Of a stretch of 64,000 bases of DNA, positions 13,601 through 25,791 are shown in pieces. Numbering within the stretch: the first letter of the stretch is position 1; the number at the start of each line of letters is the position of its first letter. The notes under the pieces are model-generated. The model saw only the letters and a program-made list of their open reading frames with translations, searched no databases and was not told where the DNA came from. Position numbers and translations under genes: made by a program. The stretch is from Pseudomonas caricapapayae (GTDB lineage: Bacteria; Pseudomonadota; Gammaproteobacteria; Pseudomonadales; Pseudomonadaceae). The stretch is from assembly GCF_001400735.1 (NCBI RefSeq), contig NZ_LJPW01000089.1, forward strand, positions 1-64,000. The letters are read 5' to 3'.

Positions 13601-14831
13601 CGAGCGTGAGCGTTACAAGCTGCCATACGGTGCTGTGATTTCGGTGAAGGAAGGCGACAAGGTCGACGCTGGCTCAATCGTAGCCAAGTGGGACCCGCAC
13701 ACTCACCCGATCGTTACCGAGATGAAAGGTACTGTTACCTACGTCGGCATGGAAGAAGGCATCACGATCAAGCGTCAGACAGACGAATTGACCGGTATGA
13801 CCAACATTGAAGTGCTTGATGCCAAAGATCGTCCGGCTGCGGGCAAGGACATCCGTCCTGCCGTGAAGATGGTGGGTCTGGATGGCAAGGATCTGCTGCT
13901 GCCTGGTACCGACGTACCGGCCCAGTACTTCCTGCCTGCGAACGCCCTGGTCGGTGTTGCCGACGGTGCGCAGATCGCGATCGGTGATGTTATCGCTCGT
14001 ATTCCGCAGGAAACTTCGAAAACTCGTGACATCACCGGTGGTCTGCCGCGTGTTGCCGACCTGTTCGAAGCGCGTCGTCCGAAAGAGGCGTCGATCCTTG
14101 CAGAAGTCAGCGGTACCATCGCGTTCGGCAAAGAGACCAAGGGCAAGCGCCGTCTGGTCATTACCCCGAACGATGGCAGCGATCCGTACGAGGAGCTGAT
14201 TCCGAAGTGGCGTCACCTGAACGTCTTCGAAGGCGAGCAAGTGAACCGCGGCGAAGTAATCTCCGACGGTCCTAGCGATCCACACGACATCTTGCGTTTG
14301 CTGGGTGTGAGTGCGCTGGCCAAGTACATCGTCAACGAGATTCAGGACGTATACCGTCTGCAGGGCGTGAAGATCAACGACAAGCACATCGAGACGATTC
14401 TGCGTCAGATGCTGCGCAAGGTTGAGATTGCCGAGTCTGGCGATTCCAGTTTCATCAAGGGCGATCAGATGGAATTGACTCACGTGCTGGTAGAGAACGA
14501 GCGTCTGAGCACGGAAGACAAATTTGTTTCCAAGTTCACTCGTGTGTTGCTGGGTATCACCAAGGCATCGCTGTCCACCGAATCGTTCATCTCCGCGGCC
14601 TCCTTCCAGGAGACAACCCGCGTACTGACCGAAGCGGCTGTGACCGGCAAGCGCGATTACCTGCGCGGCCTGAAGGAAAACGTGGTCGTGGGTCGTCTGA
14701 TCCCGGCCGGTACCGGTCTGGCTTATCACAGCGAGCGCAAGCGTCGTCGTGAAATGGACAAGCCGATGCGTGTCAGCGCGAGCGAAGTAGAAGCCGCTCT
14801 GACTGAAGCGTTGAACTCCAGCGGTAACTGA
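10632..14831 (+). CDS. rpoC: DNA-directed RNA polymerase subunit beta'
   Basis: RpoC carries the polymerase catalytic centre. It starts with TTG at 10632, seven bases after a strong AGGAGG box (10619-10624); this rare start is the one that gives the conserved [20 protein letters not shown] terminus. The zinc-binding cysteines C70, C72, C85 and C88 are present, as are the catalytic magnesium loop NADFDGDQM (about residues 458-466), the trigger-loop region, and a second cysteine cluster near residue 890 ([11 protein letters not shown]). Length is 1399 residues. The weak start codon may help balance beta and beta'. Confidence 0.99.
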   Translation: MKDLLNLLKNQGQVEEFDAIRIGLASPEMIRSWSFGEVKKPETINYRTFKPERDGLFCAKIFGPVKDYECLCGKYKRLKHRGVICEKCGVEVALAKVRRERMAHIELASPVAHIWFLKSLPSRIGLLMDMTLRDIERVLYFESYVVIDPGMTTLEKGQLLNDEQYFEALEEFGDDFDARMGAEAVRELLHAIDLEHEIGRLREEIPQTNSETKIKKLSKRLKLMEAFQGSGNLPEWMVLTVLPVLPPDLRPLVPLDGGRFATSDLNDLYRRVINRNNRLKRLLDLSAPDIIVRNEKRMLQEAVDALLDNGRRGRAITGSNKRPLKSLADMIKGKQGRFRQNLLGKRVDYSGRSVITVGPTLRLHQCGLPKKMALELFKPFIFGKLEMRGLATTIKAAKKMVERELPEVWDVLAEVIREHPVLLNRAPTLHRLGIQAFEPVLIEGKAIQLHPLVCAAYNADFDGDQMAVHVPLTLEAQLEARALMMSTNNILSPANGEPIIVPSQDVVLGLYYMTREAINAKGEGRVFADLQEVDRVFRAGEAALHAKVKVRIHETVNDRDGGSVKNTRIVDTTVGRALLFQVVPAGLSYDVVNQPMKKKAISKLINQCYRVVGLKETVIFADQLMYTGFAYSTISGVSIGVNDFVIPDEKARIIDAATEEVKEIESQYASGLVTQGEKYNKVIDLWSKANDEVSKAMMSNLSKEKVIDRHGVEVDQESFNSMYMMADSGARGSAAQIRQLAGMRGLMAKPDGSIIETPITANFREGLSVLQYFISTHGARKGLADTALKTANSGYLTRRLVDVAQDLVVTEVDCGTEHGLLMTPHIEGGDVVEPLGERVLGRVIARDVFKPGTEDVIVPAGTLVDEKWVEFIELNSIDEVIVRSPISCETRYGICAKCYGRDLARGHQVNIGEAVGVIAAQSIGEPGTQLTMRTFHIGGAASRTSAADSVQVKNGGTVRLHNLKHVERVDGHLVAVSRSGELAIADDFGRERERYKLPYGAVISVKEGDKVDAGSIVAKWDPHTHPIVTEMKGTVTYVGMEEGITIKRQTDELTGMTNIEVLDAKDRPAAGKDIRPAVKMVGLDGKDLLLPGTDVPAQYFLPANALVGVADGAQIAIGDVIARIPQETSKTRDITGGLPRVADLFEARRPKEASILAEVSGTIAFGKETKGKRRLVITPNDGSDPYEELIPKWRHLNVFEGEQVNRGEVISDGPSDPHDILRLLGVSALAKYIVNEIQDVYRLQGVKINDKHIETILRQMLRKVEIAESGDSSFIKGDQMELTHVLVENERLSTEDKFVSKFTRVLLGITKASLSTESFISAASFQETTRVLTEAAVTGKRDYLRGLKENVVVGRLIPAGTGLAYHSERKRRREMDKPMRVSASEVEAALTEALNSSGN

Positions 14832-14911
14832 GACTAGAGCCTCGGCATTTTTCACCGGGCAGGTGGCACGTTTTCGTGTTGTTTGCGCGGTGAGGACGTC
14901 GGGGCTTTGTC

Positions 14912-14940
14912 TTGACTGGGGGCGGGATCCTCTTTAGACT
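14912..14940 (+). promoter_or_regulatory. Promoter of the rpsL-rpsG-fusA-tuf (str) operon
   Basis: TTGACT (14912-14917), a 17-base spacer and TAGACT (14935-14940). The predicted start near 14947 leaves an 84-base leader before rpsL. The surrounding gap (14832-15030) has only a weak CACG/CGTG hairpin near 14867 that might terminate rpoC, so some readthrough is likely. Confidence 0.72.
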
Positions 14941-15030
14941 CTTGTACCCCTAAATTTGGCGGGGCTTGTGCCCTGTCATTTGCTTTTCTTGTAAGACAAT
15001 AGCGTCGCAAGACAACAGTGGAGCTAGTAG

Positions 15031-15402
15031 ATGGCAACTATCAACCAGCTGGTACGTCAGCCGCGTAAGCGTATCGTCGAGAAATCCGACGTGCCTGCGC
15101 TGCAGAACTGCCCGCAACGTCGCGGTGTGTGCACTCGTGTGTACACCACCACGCCGAAAAAACCTAACTCGGCATTGCGTAAAGTCTGCCGTGTGCGCCT
15201 GACCAACGGTTTCGAGGTTTCCTCGTACATCGGCGGTGAAGGTCACAACCTGCAAGAGCACAGCGTGGTACTGATCCGTGGCGGTCGTGTAAAAGACTTG
15301 CCAGGTGTTCGTTATCACACCGTTCGTGGTTCTCTGGATACTTCCGGCGTTAAAGGCCGTAACCAGGGTCGCTCGAAATACGGTACCAAGAAGCCTAAGT
15401 AG
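15031..15402 (+). CDS. rpsL: 30S ribosomal protein S12
   Basis: S12 sits at the decoding centre and controls accuracy. The 123-residue protein is the usual length. The streptomycin-determining lysines are wild type: K43 in [19 protein letters not shown] and K88 in [27 protein letters not shown] and the D89 context, normally methylthiolated by RimO, are conserved. It is the first gene of the str operon. Confidence 0.99.
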   Translation: MATINQLVRQPRKRIVEKSDVPALQNCPQRRGVCTRVYTTTPKKPNSALRKVCRVRLTNGFEVSSYIGGEGHNLQEHSVVLIRGGRVKDLPGVRYHTVRGSLDTSGVKGRNQGRSKYGTKKPK

Positions 15403-15995
<593 letters not shown>

Positions 15996-16025
15996 TTTCA
16001 GCGTCACTAATTTTGCGAGGGCTTT

Positions 16026-18131
16026 ATGGCTCGTACTACTCCGATTGGCCGCTACCGTAACATTGGTATCGTTGCTCACGTGGATGCTGGTAAAACCACC
16101 ACCACCGAGCGCGTCCTTTTTTACACCGGCAAAAGCCACAAAATGGGCGAGGTGCATGACGGCGCCGCGACCACGGACTGGATGGTTCAGGAGCAGGAGC
16201 GTGGTATTACCATTACTTCTGCTGCTATTACTGCCTTCTGGCAGGGTTCCGAGAAGCAACACAAAGACCAATACCGTTTCAACGTTATTGACACCCCGGG
16301 CCACGTTGACTTCACCATTGAAGTTGAGCGTTCCCTGCGTGTACTCGACGGCGCGGTCGTTGTGTTCTGTGGTACTTCCGGCGTAGAGCCGCAGTCCGAA
16401 ACCGTATGGCGTCAAGCCAACAAGTACGGTGTTCCACGTATCGTTTACGTGAACAAGATGGACCGTGCGGGTGCGAACTTCCTGCGCGTAATCGCTCAGA
16501 TCAAGCAGCGTCTGGGTCACACCCCGGTGCCGATCCAGCTGGCCATTGGTGCCGAAGACAACTTCCAGGGTCAGATCGATCTGATGTCGATGGAAGCTGT
16601 TTACTGGAACGATGCTGACAAGGGTATGGTTCCACGTCGTGAGCCTATCCCTGCCGAGCTGCAGGAACTGGCTGACGAGTGGCGCAGCAACATGGTTGAG
16701 GCTGCGGCCGAAGCCAGTGAAGAGCTGATGAACAAGTACCTTGAAGGTGAAGAACTCACCAACGAGGAAATCAAGGCTGCTCTGCGTCAGCGTACTATTG
16801 CTGGTGAGATCGTTCTTGCTGTTTGCGGTTCTTCCTTCAAGAACAAGGGTGTTCCCCTGGTTCTCGACGCCGTGATCGACTACCTGCCGGCTCCGACCGA
16901 CATTCCAGCTATCAAGGGTTCCGATCCTGATAACGAAGAAGTCCTGATGGAGCGTCATGCAGACGACAACGAGCCGTTCTCGGCTCTGGCGTTCAAGATC
17001 GCTACCGACCCATTCGTGGGTACCCTGACCTTTGTTCGCGTTTACTCGGGCGTATTGGCATCCGGCGACGGCGTGATCAACTCGGTCAAGGGCAAGAAAG
17101 AGCGTGTGGGTCGTATGGTGCAGATGCACGCAAACGCCCGTGAAGAAATCAAGGAAGTACGCGCTGGTGACATCGCTGCCTTGATCGGCATGAAGGACGT
17201 CACCACCGGTGAAACCTTGTGCAACGCTGACAAGCCAATCATTCTGGTTCGCATGGACTTCCCGGAGCCGGTTATTTCGGTTGCCGTTGAGCCAAAAACC
17301 AAGGATGACCAGGAAAAAATGGGTATCGCTCTGGGCAAACTTGCTCAGGAAGACCCTTCTTTCCGCGTCAAAACTGATGAAGAGACTGGTCAAACGATCA
17401 TCTCTGGCATGGGCGAGCTGCACCTGGACATCCTGGTTGACCGGATGCGCCGTGAGTTCAACGTCGAAGCCAACATCGGCAAGCCGCAGGTTTCCTATCG
17501 TGAGCGCATCACGAAGAATTGTGAAATCGAAGGCAAGTTCGTTCGTCAATCCGGCGGTCGGGGCCAGTTTGGTCATTGCTGGATCCGTTTTGCACCTGCT
17601 GACGAAGGTCAGGAAGGTCTGCAATTCGTAAACGAAGTGGTAGGTGGTGTTGTTCCCAAGGAATACATCCCGGCTATCCAGAAGGGTATCGAAGAGCAGA
17701 TGAAGAACGGCGTTGTTGCCGGCTATCCGCTGATCGGCCTGAAGGCTACCGTGTTTGATGGTTCCTACCATGACGTCGACTCGAACGAGATGGCGTTTAA
17801 GGTGGCTGCTTCCATGGCGACCAAGCAACTGGCCCAGAAGGGCGGTGGTGAGTTGCTCGAGCCGATCATGGCGGTAGAGGTTGTTACGCCTGAAGACTAT
17901 ATGGGTGACGTGATGGGCGACCTTAACCGTCGTCGCGGCATGATCCTGGGTATGGAAGATACGGTTTCCGGCAAAGTAATTCGTGCCGAGGTCCCGTTGG
18001 GTGAGATGTTCGGTTATGCGACCGACGTTCGCTCCATGTCCCAAGGTCGCGCAAGCTACTCTATGGAATTCAAAAAATACAATACAGCGCCGTCGCACAT
18101 CGTCGAAACTGTAACCAAAAAACAAGGCTGA
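16026..18131 (+). CDS. fusA: Translation elongation factor G
   Basis: EF-G is the GTPase that drives tRNA-mRNA translocation and, with RRF, ribosome recycling. The five-domain protein is 701 residues. GTP-binding motifs are AHVDAGKT (17-24), DTPGHVDF (about 92-99) and NKMD (about 143-146), and the switch I RGITI motif is present. Domain IV contains the conserved GGRGQFGH segment. It is the str-operon copy (fusA1 of Pseudomonas). tuf follows after 31 bases. Confidence 0.98.
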   Translation: MARTTPIGRYRNIGIVAHVDAGKTTTTERVLFYTGKSHKMGEVHDGAATTDWMVQEQERGITITSAAITAFWQGSEKQHKDQYRFNVIDTPGHVDFTIEVERSLRVLDGAVVVFCGTSGVEPQSETVWRQANKYGVPRIVYVNKMDRAGANFLRVIAQIKQRLGHTPVPIQLAIGAEDNFQGQIDLMSMEAVYWNDADKGMVPRREPIPAELQELADEWRSNMVEAAAEASEELMNKYLEGEELTNEEIKAALRQRTIAGEIVLAVCGSSFKNKGVPLVLDAVIDYLPAPTDIPAIKGSDPDNEEVLMERHADDNEPFSALAFKIATDPFVGTLTFVRVYSGVLASGDGVINSVKGKKERVGRMVQMHANAREEIKEVRAGDIAALIGMKDVTTGETLCNADKPIILVRMDFPEPVISVAVEPKTKDDQEKMGIALGKLAQEDPSFRVKTDEETGQTIISGMGELHLDILVDRMRREFNVEANIGKPQVSYRERITKNCEIEGKFVRQSGGRGQFGHCWIRFAPADEGQEGLQFVNEVVGGVVPKEYIPAIQKGIEEQMKNGVVAGYPLIGLKATVFDGSYHDVDSNEMAFKVAASMATKQLAQKGGGELLEPIMAVEVVTPEDYMGDVMGDLNRRRGMILGMEDTVSGKVIRAEVPLGEMFGYATDVRSMSQGRASYSMEFKKYNTAPSHIVETVTKKQG

Positions 18132-18162
18132 TTCAGCGCCTTTAGGCTAGGAGTTATTTGTC

Positions 18163-19356
18163 GTGGCTAAAGAAAAATTTGATCGTTCCCTCCCGCACGT
18201 CAACGTTGGCACCATTGGTCACGTTGACCACGGTAAAACCACGCTGACCGCTGCTCTGACCCGTGTCTGCTCCGAAGTTTTCGGTTCGGCTCGTGTTGAC
18301 TTCGACAAGATCGACAGCGCACCGGAAGAGAAGGCTCGCGGTATCACCATTAACACCGCTCACGTCGAGTACAACTCGTTGACGCGTCACTACGCTCACG
18401 TTGACTGCCCAGGTCACGCTGACTACGTGAAGAACATGATCACCGGTGCTGCCCAGATGGACGGCGCTATTCTGGTTTGTTCGGCTGCTGATGGTCCGAT
18501 GCCACAAACTCGTGAGCACATCCTGCTGTCCCGTCAGGTTGGCGTTCCGTACATCGTGGTCTTCCTGAACAAGGCTGACCTGGTAGACGACGCAGAGCTG
18601 CTGGAACTGGTCGAGATGGAAGTGCGCGATCTGCTGAGCACTTACGACTTCCCAGGCGACGACACTCCGATCATCATCGGTTCTGCTCGTATGGCTCTGG
18701 AAGGTAAAGACGACAACGAAATGGGCACCACTGCCGTTCGTAAGCTGGTTGAAACTCTGGACAGCTACATCCCAGAGCCAGTTCGTCTGACTGACAAGCC
18801 ATTCCTGATGCCAATCGAAGACGTATTCTCGATCTCCGGTCGCGGTACTGTTGTGACTGGTCGTGTTGAGCGCGGTATCGTCAAGGTTCAGGATCCACTG
18901 GAAATCGTTGGTCTGCGTGACACTACCGTCACCACCTGCACCGGTGTTGAAATGTTCCGCAAGCTGCTCGACGAAGGTCGTGCTGGTGAGAACTGCGGCG
19001 TTCTGCTGCGTGGTACCAAGCGTGACGACGTTGAGCGTGGCCAGGTTCTGGTCAAGCCAGGCACCGTCAAGCCGCACACTCAGTTCGAAGCTGAAATCTA
19101 CGTTCTGAGCAAAGAAGAAGGCGGTCGTCACACTCCGTTCTTCAAAGGCTACCGTCCACAGTTCTACTTCCGTACTACCGACGTAACTGGTAGCTGCGAA
19201 CTGCCGGATGGCGTAGAAATGGTTATGCCAGGTGATAACGTTAAAGTTTCCGTTACCCTGATCAAGCCAATCGCAATGGAAGATGGTCTGCGTTTCGCAA
19301 TCCGTGAAGGCGGTCGTACCGTCGGCGCTGGCGTCGTGGCCAAAATCATCGCGTAA
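18163..19356 (+). CDS. tuf: Translation elongation factor Tu
   Basis: EF-Tu delivers aminoacyl-tRNA to the ribosomal A site as a GTP complex. The 397-residue protein carries GHVDHGKT (19-26), DCPGHADY and NKAD, followed by the two beta-barrel domains. The start codon is GTG at 18163 after an AGGAG box. It is the only tuf gene in the window: the second copy expected between tRNA-Thr and tRNA-Trp is absent. A strong terminator follows 12 bases after the stop. Confidence 0.98.
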   Translation: MAKEKFDRSLPHVNVGTIGHVDHGKTTLTAALTRVCSEVFGSARVDFDKIDSAPEEKARGITINTAHVEYNSLTRHYAHVDCPGHADYVKNMITGAAQMDGAILVCSAADGPMPQTREHILLSRQVGVPYIVVFLNKADLVDDAELLELVEMEVRDLLSTYDFPGDDTPIIIGSARMALEGKDDNEMGTTAVRKLVETLDSYIPEPVRLTDKPFLMPIEDVFSISGRGTVVTGRVERGIVKVQDPLEIVGLRDTTVTTCTGVEMFRKLLDEGRAGENCGVLLRGTKRDDVERGQVLVKPGTVKPHTQFEAEIYVLSKEEGGRHTPFFKGYRPQFYFRTTDVTGSCELPDGVEMVMPGDNVKVSVTLIKPIAMEDGLRFAIREGGRTVGAGVVAKIIA

Positions 19357-19368
19357 GCGTTGAGTCCC

Positions 19369-19400
19369 AAAAAAAGCCCCCGCACTGCGGGGGCTTTTTT
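19369..19400 (+). terminator. Intrinsic terminator after tuf
   Basis: GCCCCCGC (19376-19383) pairs with GCGGGGGC (19387-19394) around a three-base loop. The stem is flanked by an A run before and six T residues after, so it would work in both directions. It closes the str operon. Confidence 0.92.
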
Positions 19401-19406
19401 ATTGGG

Positions 19407-19809
<403 letters not shown>

Positions 19810-19890
19810 GACTTGGGTCTTAGTCGTGTAACGCTCTGAAATGGGCGGCCATAGCGGGTGAAAGCCCCGTACACTCATGAGGTTTACAAC

Positions 19891-20526
19891 ATGACTATTG
19901 GTGTAGTCGGTCGTAAATGCGGTATGACCCGTATTTTCACCGAAGAAGGTGTCTCCATTCCGGTCACGGTCATTGAGATCGAGCCGAATCGCGTCACTCA
20001 GTTCAAAACCGAAGAAACCGATGGCTATCGTGCAGTGCAAGTCACTGTCGGCGAGCGTCGCGCTTCGCGTGTTACAGCCGCTCAGGCTGGCCACTTCGCT
20101 AAAGCGAACGTTGCCGCCGGTCGTACCGTCATGGAATTCCGTCTTGAAGAAGGCGATTACCAGGCTGGCGATCAGATCAACGCTGAAATCTTCGCCGCTG
20201 GTCAACTGGTTGATGTAACCGGTCAGTCCAAGGGTAAAGGCTTCCAGGGTACGATCAAGCGTTGGAATTTCCGTGGTCAAGACAATACCCATGGTAACTC
20301 CGTCTCCCACCGCGTCCCAGGCTCTATCGGCCAGTGCCAGACTCCTGGTCGTGTATTCAAGGGCAAAAAAATGTCCGGTCATATGGGCGCTGAGCGCGTG
20401 ACCGTGCAGTCCCTGGAAGTAGTGCGCGTGGACGCTGAACGCAATCTGTTGTTGGTCAAGGGTGCTGTTCCTGGCGCTACTGGCGGCAACCTGGTTGTAC
20501 GTCCAGCAGCCAAGGCTCGCGGTTAA
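19891..20526 (+). CDS. rplC: 50S ribosomal protein L3
   Basis: L3 is an early-assembly protein that reaches toward the peptidyl-transferase centre. From the ATG at 19891 it is 211 residues beginning [20 protein letters not shown]; an in-frame upstream ATG at 19858 lacks family support. The long loop region contains [22 protein letters not shown], whose glutamine is the PrmB methylation site. It is 12 bases from rplD. Confidence 0.97.
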   Translation: MTIGVVGRKCGMTRIFTEEGVSIPVTVIEIEPNRVTQFKTEETDGYRAVQVTVGERRASRVTAAQAGHFAKANVAAGRTVMEFRLEEGDYQAGDQINAEIFAAGQLVDVTGQSKGKGFQGTIKRWNFRGQDNTHGNSVSHRVPGSIGQCQTPGRVFKGKKMSGHMGAERVTVQSLEVVRVDAERNLLLVKGAVPGATGGNLVVRPAAKARG

Positions 20527-20538
20527 GGGGAAGCTGAC

Positions 20539-21141
20539 ATGCAATTAAATGTAAATGACGCTCAGGCAATCGAAGTTTCCGAACTGACATTTGGCGGCGA
20601 ATTCAACGAGACGCTGGTTCACCAGGCAGTCGTGGCCTACATGGCTGGCGGTCGTCAGGGTAGTAAGCAGCAAAAGACCCGTTCCGACGTTCGTGGTGGC
20701 GGCAAGCGCCCTTGGCGTCAGAAAGGTACTGGCCGTGCTCGTGCCGGTACCATTCGTAGCCCAATCTGGCGCGGCGGCGGTACCACTTTCGCAGCTCGTC
20801 CTCAGGATCATACTCAGAAGCTCAACAAGAAGATGTATCGCGCAGCTCTGCGCTCCATCCTTGCTGAACTGGTTCGCACTGATCGTCTGGTCGTGGTTCA
20901 GGACTTCGCTGTTGAAGCACCGAAAACCAAAGATCTGCTGAACAAGCTGACTGGCATGGGCCTGACTGACGTCCTGATCGTGTCTGACGCTGTTGACCAG
21001 AATCTGTACCTGGCTGCTCGTAACCTGCCGCACGTTGATGTACGTGACGTTCAAGGTTGCGATCCAGTTAGTCTGATCGCATACGACAAAGTGTTGATCA
21101 CTGTGTCGGCCGTGAAGAAATTCGAGGAGCTGCTGGGATGA
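20539..21141 (+). CDS. rplD: 50S ribosomal protein L4
   Basis: L4 lines the narrow part of the nascent-peptide tunnel and in E. coli also represses the S10 operon. The 200-residue protein has the extended loop with [15 protein letters not shown] and [12 protein letters not shown] (about residues 60-90), the region where macrolide-resistance changes occur; no unusual residue is evident. Its last codons overlap the rplW start by four bases (ATGA). Confidence 0.97.
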
Positions 21142-21437
21142 ACCAGGAACGCGTATTTAAAGTTCTGCTTGGCCCGCACGTTTCCGAAAAGGCTACGGTT
21201 CTTGCAGACAAAAAAGGTCAGTTCGTTTTCAAGGTTGCTACTGACGCAACCAAGCTGGAAATCAAGAAGGCCGTCGAAAGCCTGTTCAGCGTGAAAGTAG
21301 AGCGTGTTACTACCCTGAATGTTCTGGGTAAGAGCAAGCGCACTGCTCGCGGTCTGGGCAAGCGTAATGACTGGAAGAAGGCAGTTATCTCCCTTCAGCC
21401 AGGCCAAGATCTCGATTTCAGCAGCAGTGCTGAGTAA
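21138..21437 (+). CDS. rplW: 50S ribosomal protein L23
   Basis: L23 sits at the tunnel exit and is the docking site for trigger factor and signal recognition particle. The 99-residue protein begins [23 protein letters not shown] and contains the conserved [24 protein letters not shown] basic loop near residues 60-80. It is translationally coupled to rplD through an ATGA overlap and is followed by rplB after 14 bases. Confidence 0.97.
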
Positions 21438-21451
21438 GGAAGGGGTGCATC

Positions 21452-22276
21452 ATGGCAATCGTTAAATGCAAACCGACTTCCCCTGGCCGCCGTTTTGTGG
21501 TCAAGGTGGTCAACCAGGAGCTGCATAAAGGCGCTCCTCACGCACCGCTGCTCGAGAAAAAATCGAAGTCTGGTGGTCGTAACAACAATGGTCGTATTAC
21601 TACCCGTCATATCGGTGGTGGCCATAAGCAGCATTATCGTCTGGTCGATTTCCGTCGCAACGACAAGGATGGCATCGCTGCCACTGTCGAGCGTATCGAA
21701 TACGATCCAAACCGTACTGCTCACATTGCTCTGCTGCTTTACGCAGACGGCGAGCGCCGCTACATCATCGCCCCTAAAGGCGTGAGTGCTGGCGACCAGC
21801 TGATTGCAGGTGCTCTGGCACCAATCAAGCCGGGCAACGCTCTTCAACTGCGCAACATTCCAGTTGGTAGCACCGTACACGGCATCGAATTGAAGCCAGG
21901 TAAAGGCGCGCAGATCGCTCGTTCCGCTGGTGCTTCTGCACAGCTGATCGCTCGTGAAGGTGTGTACGTAACCCTGCGTCTTCGCTCCGGTGAAATGCGC
22001 AAAGTACTGTCTGAGTGCCGTGCAACGCTGGGTGAAGCCTCGAACTCCGAGCACAGCCTTCGTTCGCTGGGTAAGGCCGGTGCCAAACGCTGGCGTGGCG
22101 TTCGCCCAACCGTTCGTGGTGTTGCCATGAACCCGGTTGACCACCCACATGGTGGTGGTGAAGGTCGTACCTCTGGTGGTCGTCATCCGGTATCGCCGTG
22201 GGGCTTCCCGACTAAGGGCGCGAAGACTCGTGGTAATAAGCGTACCGACAAAATGATCGTCCGTCGTCGCAAGTAA
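21452..22276 (+). CDS. rplB: 50S ribosomal protein L2
   Basis: L2 is a core 23S rRNA-binding protein close to the peptidyl-transferase centre and the inter-subunit bridge B7b. The 274-residue protein contains the OB-fold and SH3-like domains and the family signature [15 protein letters not shown] near residues 223-237, which includes the functionally important histidine. The C-terminal tail is strongly basic ([12 protein letters not shown]). Confidence 0.98.
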   Translation: MAIVKCKPTSPGRRFVVKVVNQELHKGAPHAPLLEKKSKSGGRNNNGRITTRHIGGGHKQHYRLVDFRRNDKDGIAATVERIEYDPNRTAHIALLLYADGERRYIIAPKGVSAGDQLIAGALAPIKPGNALQLRNIPVGSTVHGIELKPGKGAQIARSAGASAQLIAREGVYVTLRLRSGEMRKVLSECRATLGEASNSEHSLRSLGKAGAKRWRGVRPTVRGVAMNPVDHPHGGGEGRTSGGRHPVSPWGFPTKGAKTRGNKRTDKMIVRRRK

Positions 22277-22292
22277 ATAGAGGGATACGACA

Positions 22293-22568
22293 GTGCCACG
22301 TTCTCTGAAAAAAGGTCCTTTTATTGATCTTCACCTACTGAAGAAGATCGAAGTGGCGGCGGAAAAGAACGATCGCAAACCAGTTAAGACCTGGTCGCGT
22401 CGTTCGATGATCCTGCCACAAATGGTCGGTCTGACCATTGCAGTGCATAACGGTCGCCAGCATGTTCCAGTTCTCGTGAACGAAGACATGGTCGGCCATA
22501 AACTAGGCGAGTTTGCCGGTACCCGCACATATCGTGGGCACGTGGCAGACAAGAAAGCCAAGCGTTAA
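22293..22568 (+). CDS. rpsS: 30S ribosomal protein S19
   Basis: S19 is a 30S head protein that contacts tRNA and 23S helix 38. The 91-residue product starts at a GTG codon (22293), giving the processed N terminus [17 protein letters not shown]. It contains [22 protein letters not shown] and ends [10 protein letters not shown]. Gaps of 16 and 13 bases to its neighbours place it inside the S10 operon. Confidence 0.98.
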   Translation: MPRSLKKGPFIDLHLLKKIEVAAEKNDRKPVKTWSRRSMILPQMVGLTIAVHNGRQHVPVLVNEDMVGHKLGEFAGTRTYRGHVADKKAKR

Positions 22569-22581
22569 GGGGTAAGGAACG

Positions 22582-22914
22582 ATGGAAGTAGCCGCTAAGT
22601 TGTCGGGCGCTCGAATCTCCGCCCAGAAAGCCCGCTTGGTCGCCGACCAGATCCGCGGGAAGAAGGTGGGCGAAGCGCTCAACCTGTTGGCTTTCAGCAG
22701 TAAGAAAGCCGCCGAGATCCTGAAGAAAGTGCTGGAGTCGGCTGTAGCCAACGCCGAGCATAACGAAGGCGCAGACGTTGATGACCTCAAGGTCTCCACC
22801 GTTTTCGTCAACGAAGGGCGTTCGCTGAAGCGCATCATGCCACGTGCTAAAGGCCGTGCTGATCGCATCGTCAAGCGGTCTTGCCATATCACTGTCAAGG
22901 TTGCTGACAAGTAA
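22582..22914 (+). CDS. rplV: 50S ribosomal protein L22
   Basis: L22 spans the 50S subunit, and its beta-hairpin lines the exit tunnel opposite L4. The 110-residue protein begins [22 protein letters not shown] and carries the hairpin region [20 protein letters not shown], without insertions or deletions of the kind that give macrolide resistance. It is followed by rpsC after 13 bases. Confidence 0.97.
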   Translation: MEVAAKLSGARISAQKARLVADQIRGKKVGEALNLLAFSSKKAAEILKKVLESAVANAEHNEGADVDDLKVSTVFVNEGRSLKRIMPRAKGRADRIVKRSCHITVKVADK

Positions 22915-22927
22915 CGGAGTCGAAGAG

Positions 22928-23614
22928 ATGGGTCAGAAAGTACATCCCATTGGCATTCGCCTGGGAATCGTCAAGGAGCACACCTCCGTCTGGTACGCAG
23001 ACGGTCGGACTTATGCGGACTATTTGTTCGCTGATCTGAAAGTGCGTGAGTACCTCCAAGACAAATTAAAAAGCGCGTCCGTCAGCCGTATCGATATCCA
23101 TCGTCCGGCTCAGACAGCACGTATCACCATCCACACCGCTCGTCCCGGCATCGTGATCGGCAAGAAAGGTGAAGATGTTGAGAAACTGCGTCAGGACCTG
23201 ACCAAGCAAATGGGTGTGCCTGTGCACATCAATATCGAAGAGATCCGCAAGCCGGAGCTTGACGGTATGCTGGTTGCGCAGATCGTAGCTCAGCAGCTGG
23301 AGCGTCGTGTAATGTTCCGTCGCGCTATGAAGCGCGCTGTTCAGAACGCCATGCGCATTGGTGCCAAAGGCATCAAAATCCAAGTGAGCGGTCGTCTCGG
23401 CGGTGCTGAAATCGCACGTACTGAATGGTATCGCGAAGGTCGTGTGCCACTGCACACCCTGCGTGCCGACATCGACTATGCCAACTACGAAGCTCACACC
23501 ACTTACGGTGTGATCGGTGTAAAGGTTTGGATCTTCAAAGGCGAAGTAATTGGTGGTCGCCAAGAAGAACTGAAACCACAAGCACCAGCGCCTCGTAAAA
23601 AAGCTGCTAAGTAA
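22928..23614 (+). CDS. rpsC: 30S ribosomal protein S3
   Basis: S3 is a 30S head protein forming part of the mRNA entry channel and helicase. The 228-residue protein starts at the ATG at 22928 ([19 protein letters not shown] after the initiator); the frame is open to 22844 inside rplV but the extension is not part of the family. A KH domain with [11 protein letters not shown] (GXXG loop) lies near residues 77-95. A basic C-terminal tail ends APRKKAAK. Confidence 0.98.
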   Translation: MGQKVHPIGIRLGIVKEHTSVWYADGRTYADYLFADLKVREYLQDKLKSASVSRIDIHRPAQTARITIHTARPGIVIGKKGEDVEKLRQDLTKQMGVPVHINIEEIRKPELDGMLVAQIVAQQLERRVMFRRAMKRAVQNAMRIGAKGIKIQVSGRLGGAEIARTEWYREGRVPLHTLRADIDYANYEAHTTYGVIGVKVWIFKGEVIGGRQEELKPQAPAPRKKAAK

Positions 23615-23626
23615 GGGGTACGCCAA

Positions 23627-24040
23627 ATGTTGCAACCAAAGCGTACGAAGTTCCGCAAGCAGATGACCGGCCACAACCGTGGCCTGGCACTGCGCGGTAG
23701 CAAAGTCAGCTTCGGCGAGTTCGCGCTGAAGTCTGTTGCTCGTGGTCGTCTCACCGCTCGTCAGATCGAGTCAGCGCGTCGTGCTCTGACCCGTCACGTT
23801 AAACGTGGCGGCAAGATCTGGATCCGTGTGTTCCCGGACAAGCCTGTTACCAAAAAGCCACTCGAAGTTCGGATGGGTAAAGGTAAGGGTAACGTGGAGT
23901 ACTGGGTTGCCCAGATTCAGCCAGGCAAAGTCCTGTATGAAATCGAGGGTGTTACTGAAGAGCTGGCGCGTGAGGCTTTCGCCCTGGCTGCTGCAAAGCT
24001 GCCGCTCGCCACCTCCTTTGTTAAGCGGACGGTGATGTGA
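23627..24040 (+). CDS. rplP: 50S ribosomal protein L16
   Basis: L16 organises the A-site region and 5S rRNA side of the 50S subunit. The 137-residue protein begins [21 protein letters not shown] and contains the conserved [24 protein letters not shown] segment (approximate family signature) near residues 75-100, where arginine hydroxylation by RoxA occurs in E. coli. The stop overlaps the rpmC start by one base. Confidence 0.97.
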
Positions 24041-24231
24041 TGAAAGCGAATGAACTTCGTGAAAAATCAGCACAGCAGCTGAACGAGCAACTGCTCGGCC
24101 TGCTGCGCGACCAGTTCAATCTGCGTATGCAGAAAGCAACTGGCCAGTTGGGGCAGTCTCATCTGCTCTCGCAAGTTAAGCGTGACATCGCTCGCGTGAA
24201 AACTGTGCTCAACCAGCAGGCAGGTAAGTAA
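24040..24231 (+). CDS. rpmC: 50S ribosomal protein L29
   Basis: L29 is a small helical protein at the tunnel exit next to L23. The 63-residue product begins [20 protein letters not shown] and contains [16 protein letters not shown] three bases earlier (24037) would add one methionine. The ATG at 24040 is preferred because it gives the family N terminus and overlaps the rplP stop as TGATG. Two bases separate it from rpsQ. Confidence 0.95.
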
Positions 24232-24233
24232 TC

Positions 24234-24500
24234 ATGGCTGAAGCCGAAAAAACTGTCCGTACGCTGACTGGCCGTGTTGTCAGCGACAAGATGGACAAGA
24301 CCATCACCGTTCTGATCGAGCGTCGCGTAAAGCACCCGATCTACGGTAAATACGTTAAGCGTTCGACTAAGCTGCACGCACACGACGAAACCAACCAATG
24401 CCATATCGGCGACAAGGTCACGATTCGTGAAACTCGTCCGGTAGCCAAGACCAAGTCTTGGGCGTTGGTTGATATCCTCGAACGCGCTGTGGAAGTCTAA
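24234..24500 (+). CDS. rpsQ: 30S ribosomal protein S17
   Basis: S17 is an OB-fold protein that binds 16S rRNA early in assembly. The 88-residue protein contains [20 protein letters not shown] and the signature [17 protein letters not shown] near residues 45-62. It is the last gene of the S10 operon by the E. coli convention, but only 23 bases separate it from rplN and no terminator is visible, so transcription probably continues into the spc genes. Confidence 0.97.
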   Translation: MAEAEKTVRTLTGRVVSDKMDKTITVLIERRVKHPIYGKYVKRSTKLHAHDETNQCHIGDKVTIRETRPVAKTKSWALVDILERAVEV

Positions 24501-24523
24501 GGGCTAGGGGTCGGAGAAATTAT

Positions 24524-24892
24524 ATGATTCAGACTCAATCCATGCTCGATGTGGCCGATAACAGCGGCGCACGCCGCGTTATGTGCATCAAGGTGCTGGG
24601 TGGCTCCCATCGTCGTTACGCTGGTATCGGTGACATCATCAAAGTAACCGTCAAGGAAGCAATTCCGCGCGGTAAGGTGAAAAAAGGCCAAGTGATGACT
24701 GCTGTTGTAGTCCGCACTCGCCATGGCGTTCGTCGTGCAGACGGCTCCATTATCCGCTTTGACGGTAACGCTGCTGTTCTGTTGAACAACAAGCAAGAGC
24801 CGATCGGTACCCGTATCTTTGGGCCAGTGACCCGTGAGCTTCGTACTGAGAAGTTCATGAAGATCGTCTCGCTCGCCCCTGAAGTGCTTTAA
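24524..24892 (+). CDS. rplN: 50S ribosomal protein L14
   Basis: L14 forms inter-subunit bridge B8 and is the target of RsfS silencing. The 122-residue protein begins [21 protein letters not shown] and contains the family signature with [23 protein letters not shown] residues near position 50-70 (here [17 protein letters not shown]). In E. coli it opens the spc operon. Here no separate promoter is evident in the 23-base gap. Confidence 0.97.
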   Translation: MIQTQSMLDVADNSGARRVMCIKVLGGSHRRYAGIGDIIKVTVKEAIPRGKVKKGQVMTAVVVRTRHGVRRADGSIIRFDGNAAVLLNNKQEPIGTRIFGPVTRELRTEKFMKIVSLAPEVL

Positions 24893-24903
24893 GGAGATCC
24901 GAC

Positions 24904-25218
24904 ATGCAAAAGATTCGTCGTGACGACGAGATCATCGTGATCGCCGGCAAAGACAAAGGTAAGCGCGGTAAGGTGCTCAAGGTTCTCGCTGACGACCGTC
25001 TGGTCGTTGGTGGGATCAACCTGGTGAAGCGTCATACCAAGCCAAACCCTATGTCGGGCGTACAGGGCGGTATCGTCGAGAAAGAAGCGCCACTGCACGC
25101 TTCCAACGTCGCCATTTTCAACGGCGCAACCAACAAGGCTGACCGCGTTGGTTTCAAAGTTGAAGACGGCAAGAAAATTCGTGTCTTCAAGTCGACCCAA
25201 AAAGCGGTTGATGCTTGA
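24904..25218 (+). CDS. rplX: 50S ribosomal protein L24
   Basis: L24 initiates 50S assembly and sits near the tunnel exit. The 104-residue protein has the KOW motif at its N terminus ([20 protein letters not shown], residues about 7-27), followed by [23 protein letters not shown]. It is eleven bases from rplN and 20 bases from rplE. Confidence 0.97.
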   Translation: MQKIRRDDEIIVIAGKDKGKRGKVLKVLADDRLVVGGINLVKRHTKPNPMSGVQGGIVEKEAPLHASNVAIFNGATNKADRVGFKVEDGKKIRVFKSTQKAVDA

Positions 25219-25238
25219 ACACTGCTAGGTAGAAGACC

Positions 25239-25778
25239 ATGGCACGACTAAAAGAGATTTACCGGAAGGAAATCGCTCCGAAACTTAAGGAAGAACTTAA
25301 GCTTTCGAACGTGATGGAAGTTCCGCGCGTTACAAAAATCACCCTGAACATGGGTCTGGGCGAAGCGATCGGCGACAAAAAAGTCATCGAGCACGCTGTT
25401 GCTGACCTGGAAAAGATCACCGGTCAAAAGGTCGTTGTGACTTACGCTCGGAAATCCATCGCTGGCTTTAAAGTCCGTGAAGGTTGGCCGATCGGCGTCA
25501 AAGTGACTCTGCGCCGCGATCGTATGTACGAATTCCTGGATCGTCTGCTGTCGATCTCCCTGCCTCGGGTCCGCGACTTCCGCGGCCTGAATGCCAAGTC
25601 CTTCGATGGTCGTGGTAACTACAGCATGGGCGTAAAAGAGCAGATCATTTTTCCGGAAATCGACTACGACAAGATCGATGCTCTCCGCGGTCTGGACATT
25701 ACCCTGACCACCACTGCCAAGAACGATGACGAAGGCCGCGCATTGCTGCGTGCTTTCAAATTCCCGTTCCGCAACTGA
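25239..25778 (+). CDS. rplE: 50S ribosomal protein L5
   Basis: L5 binds 5S rRNA and the P-site tRNA in the central protuberance. The 179-residue protein begins [20 protein letters not shown] and contains the signature [13 protein letters not shown] and the P-site loop region [19 protein letters not shown]. In E. coli the start of this message is the S8 repressor site; no attempt was made to fold it here. Confidence 0.97.
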
Positions 25779-25791
25779 TTGGAGTAGGAAA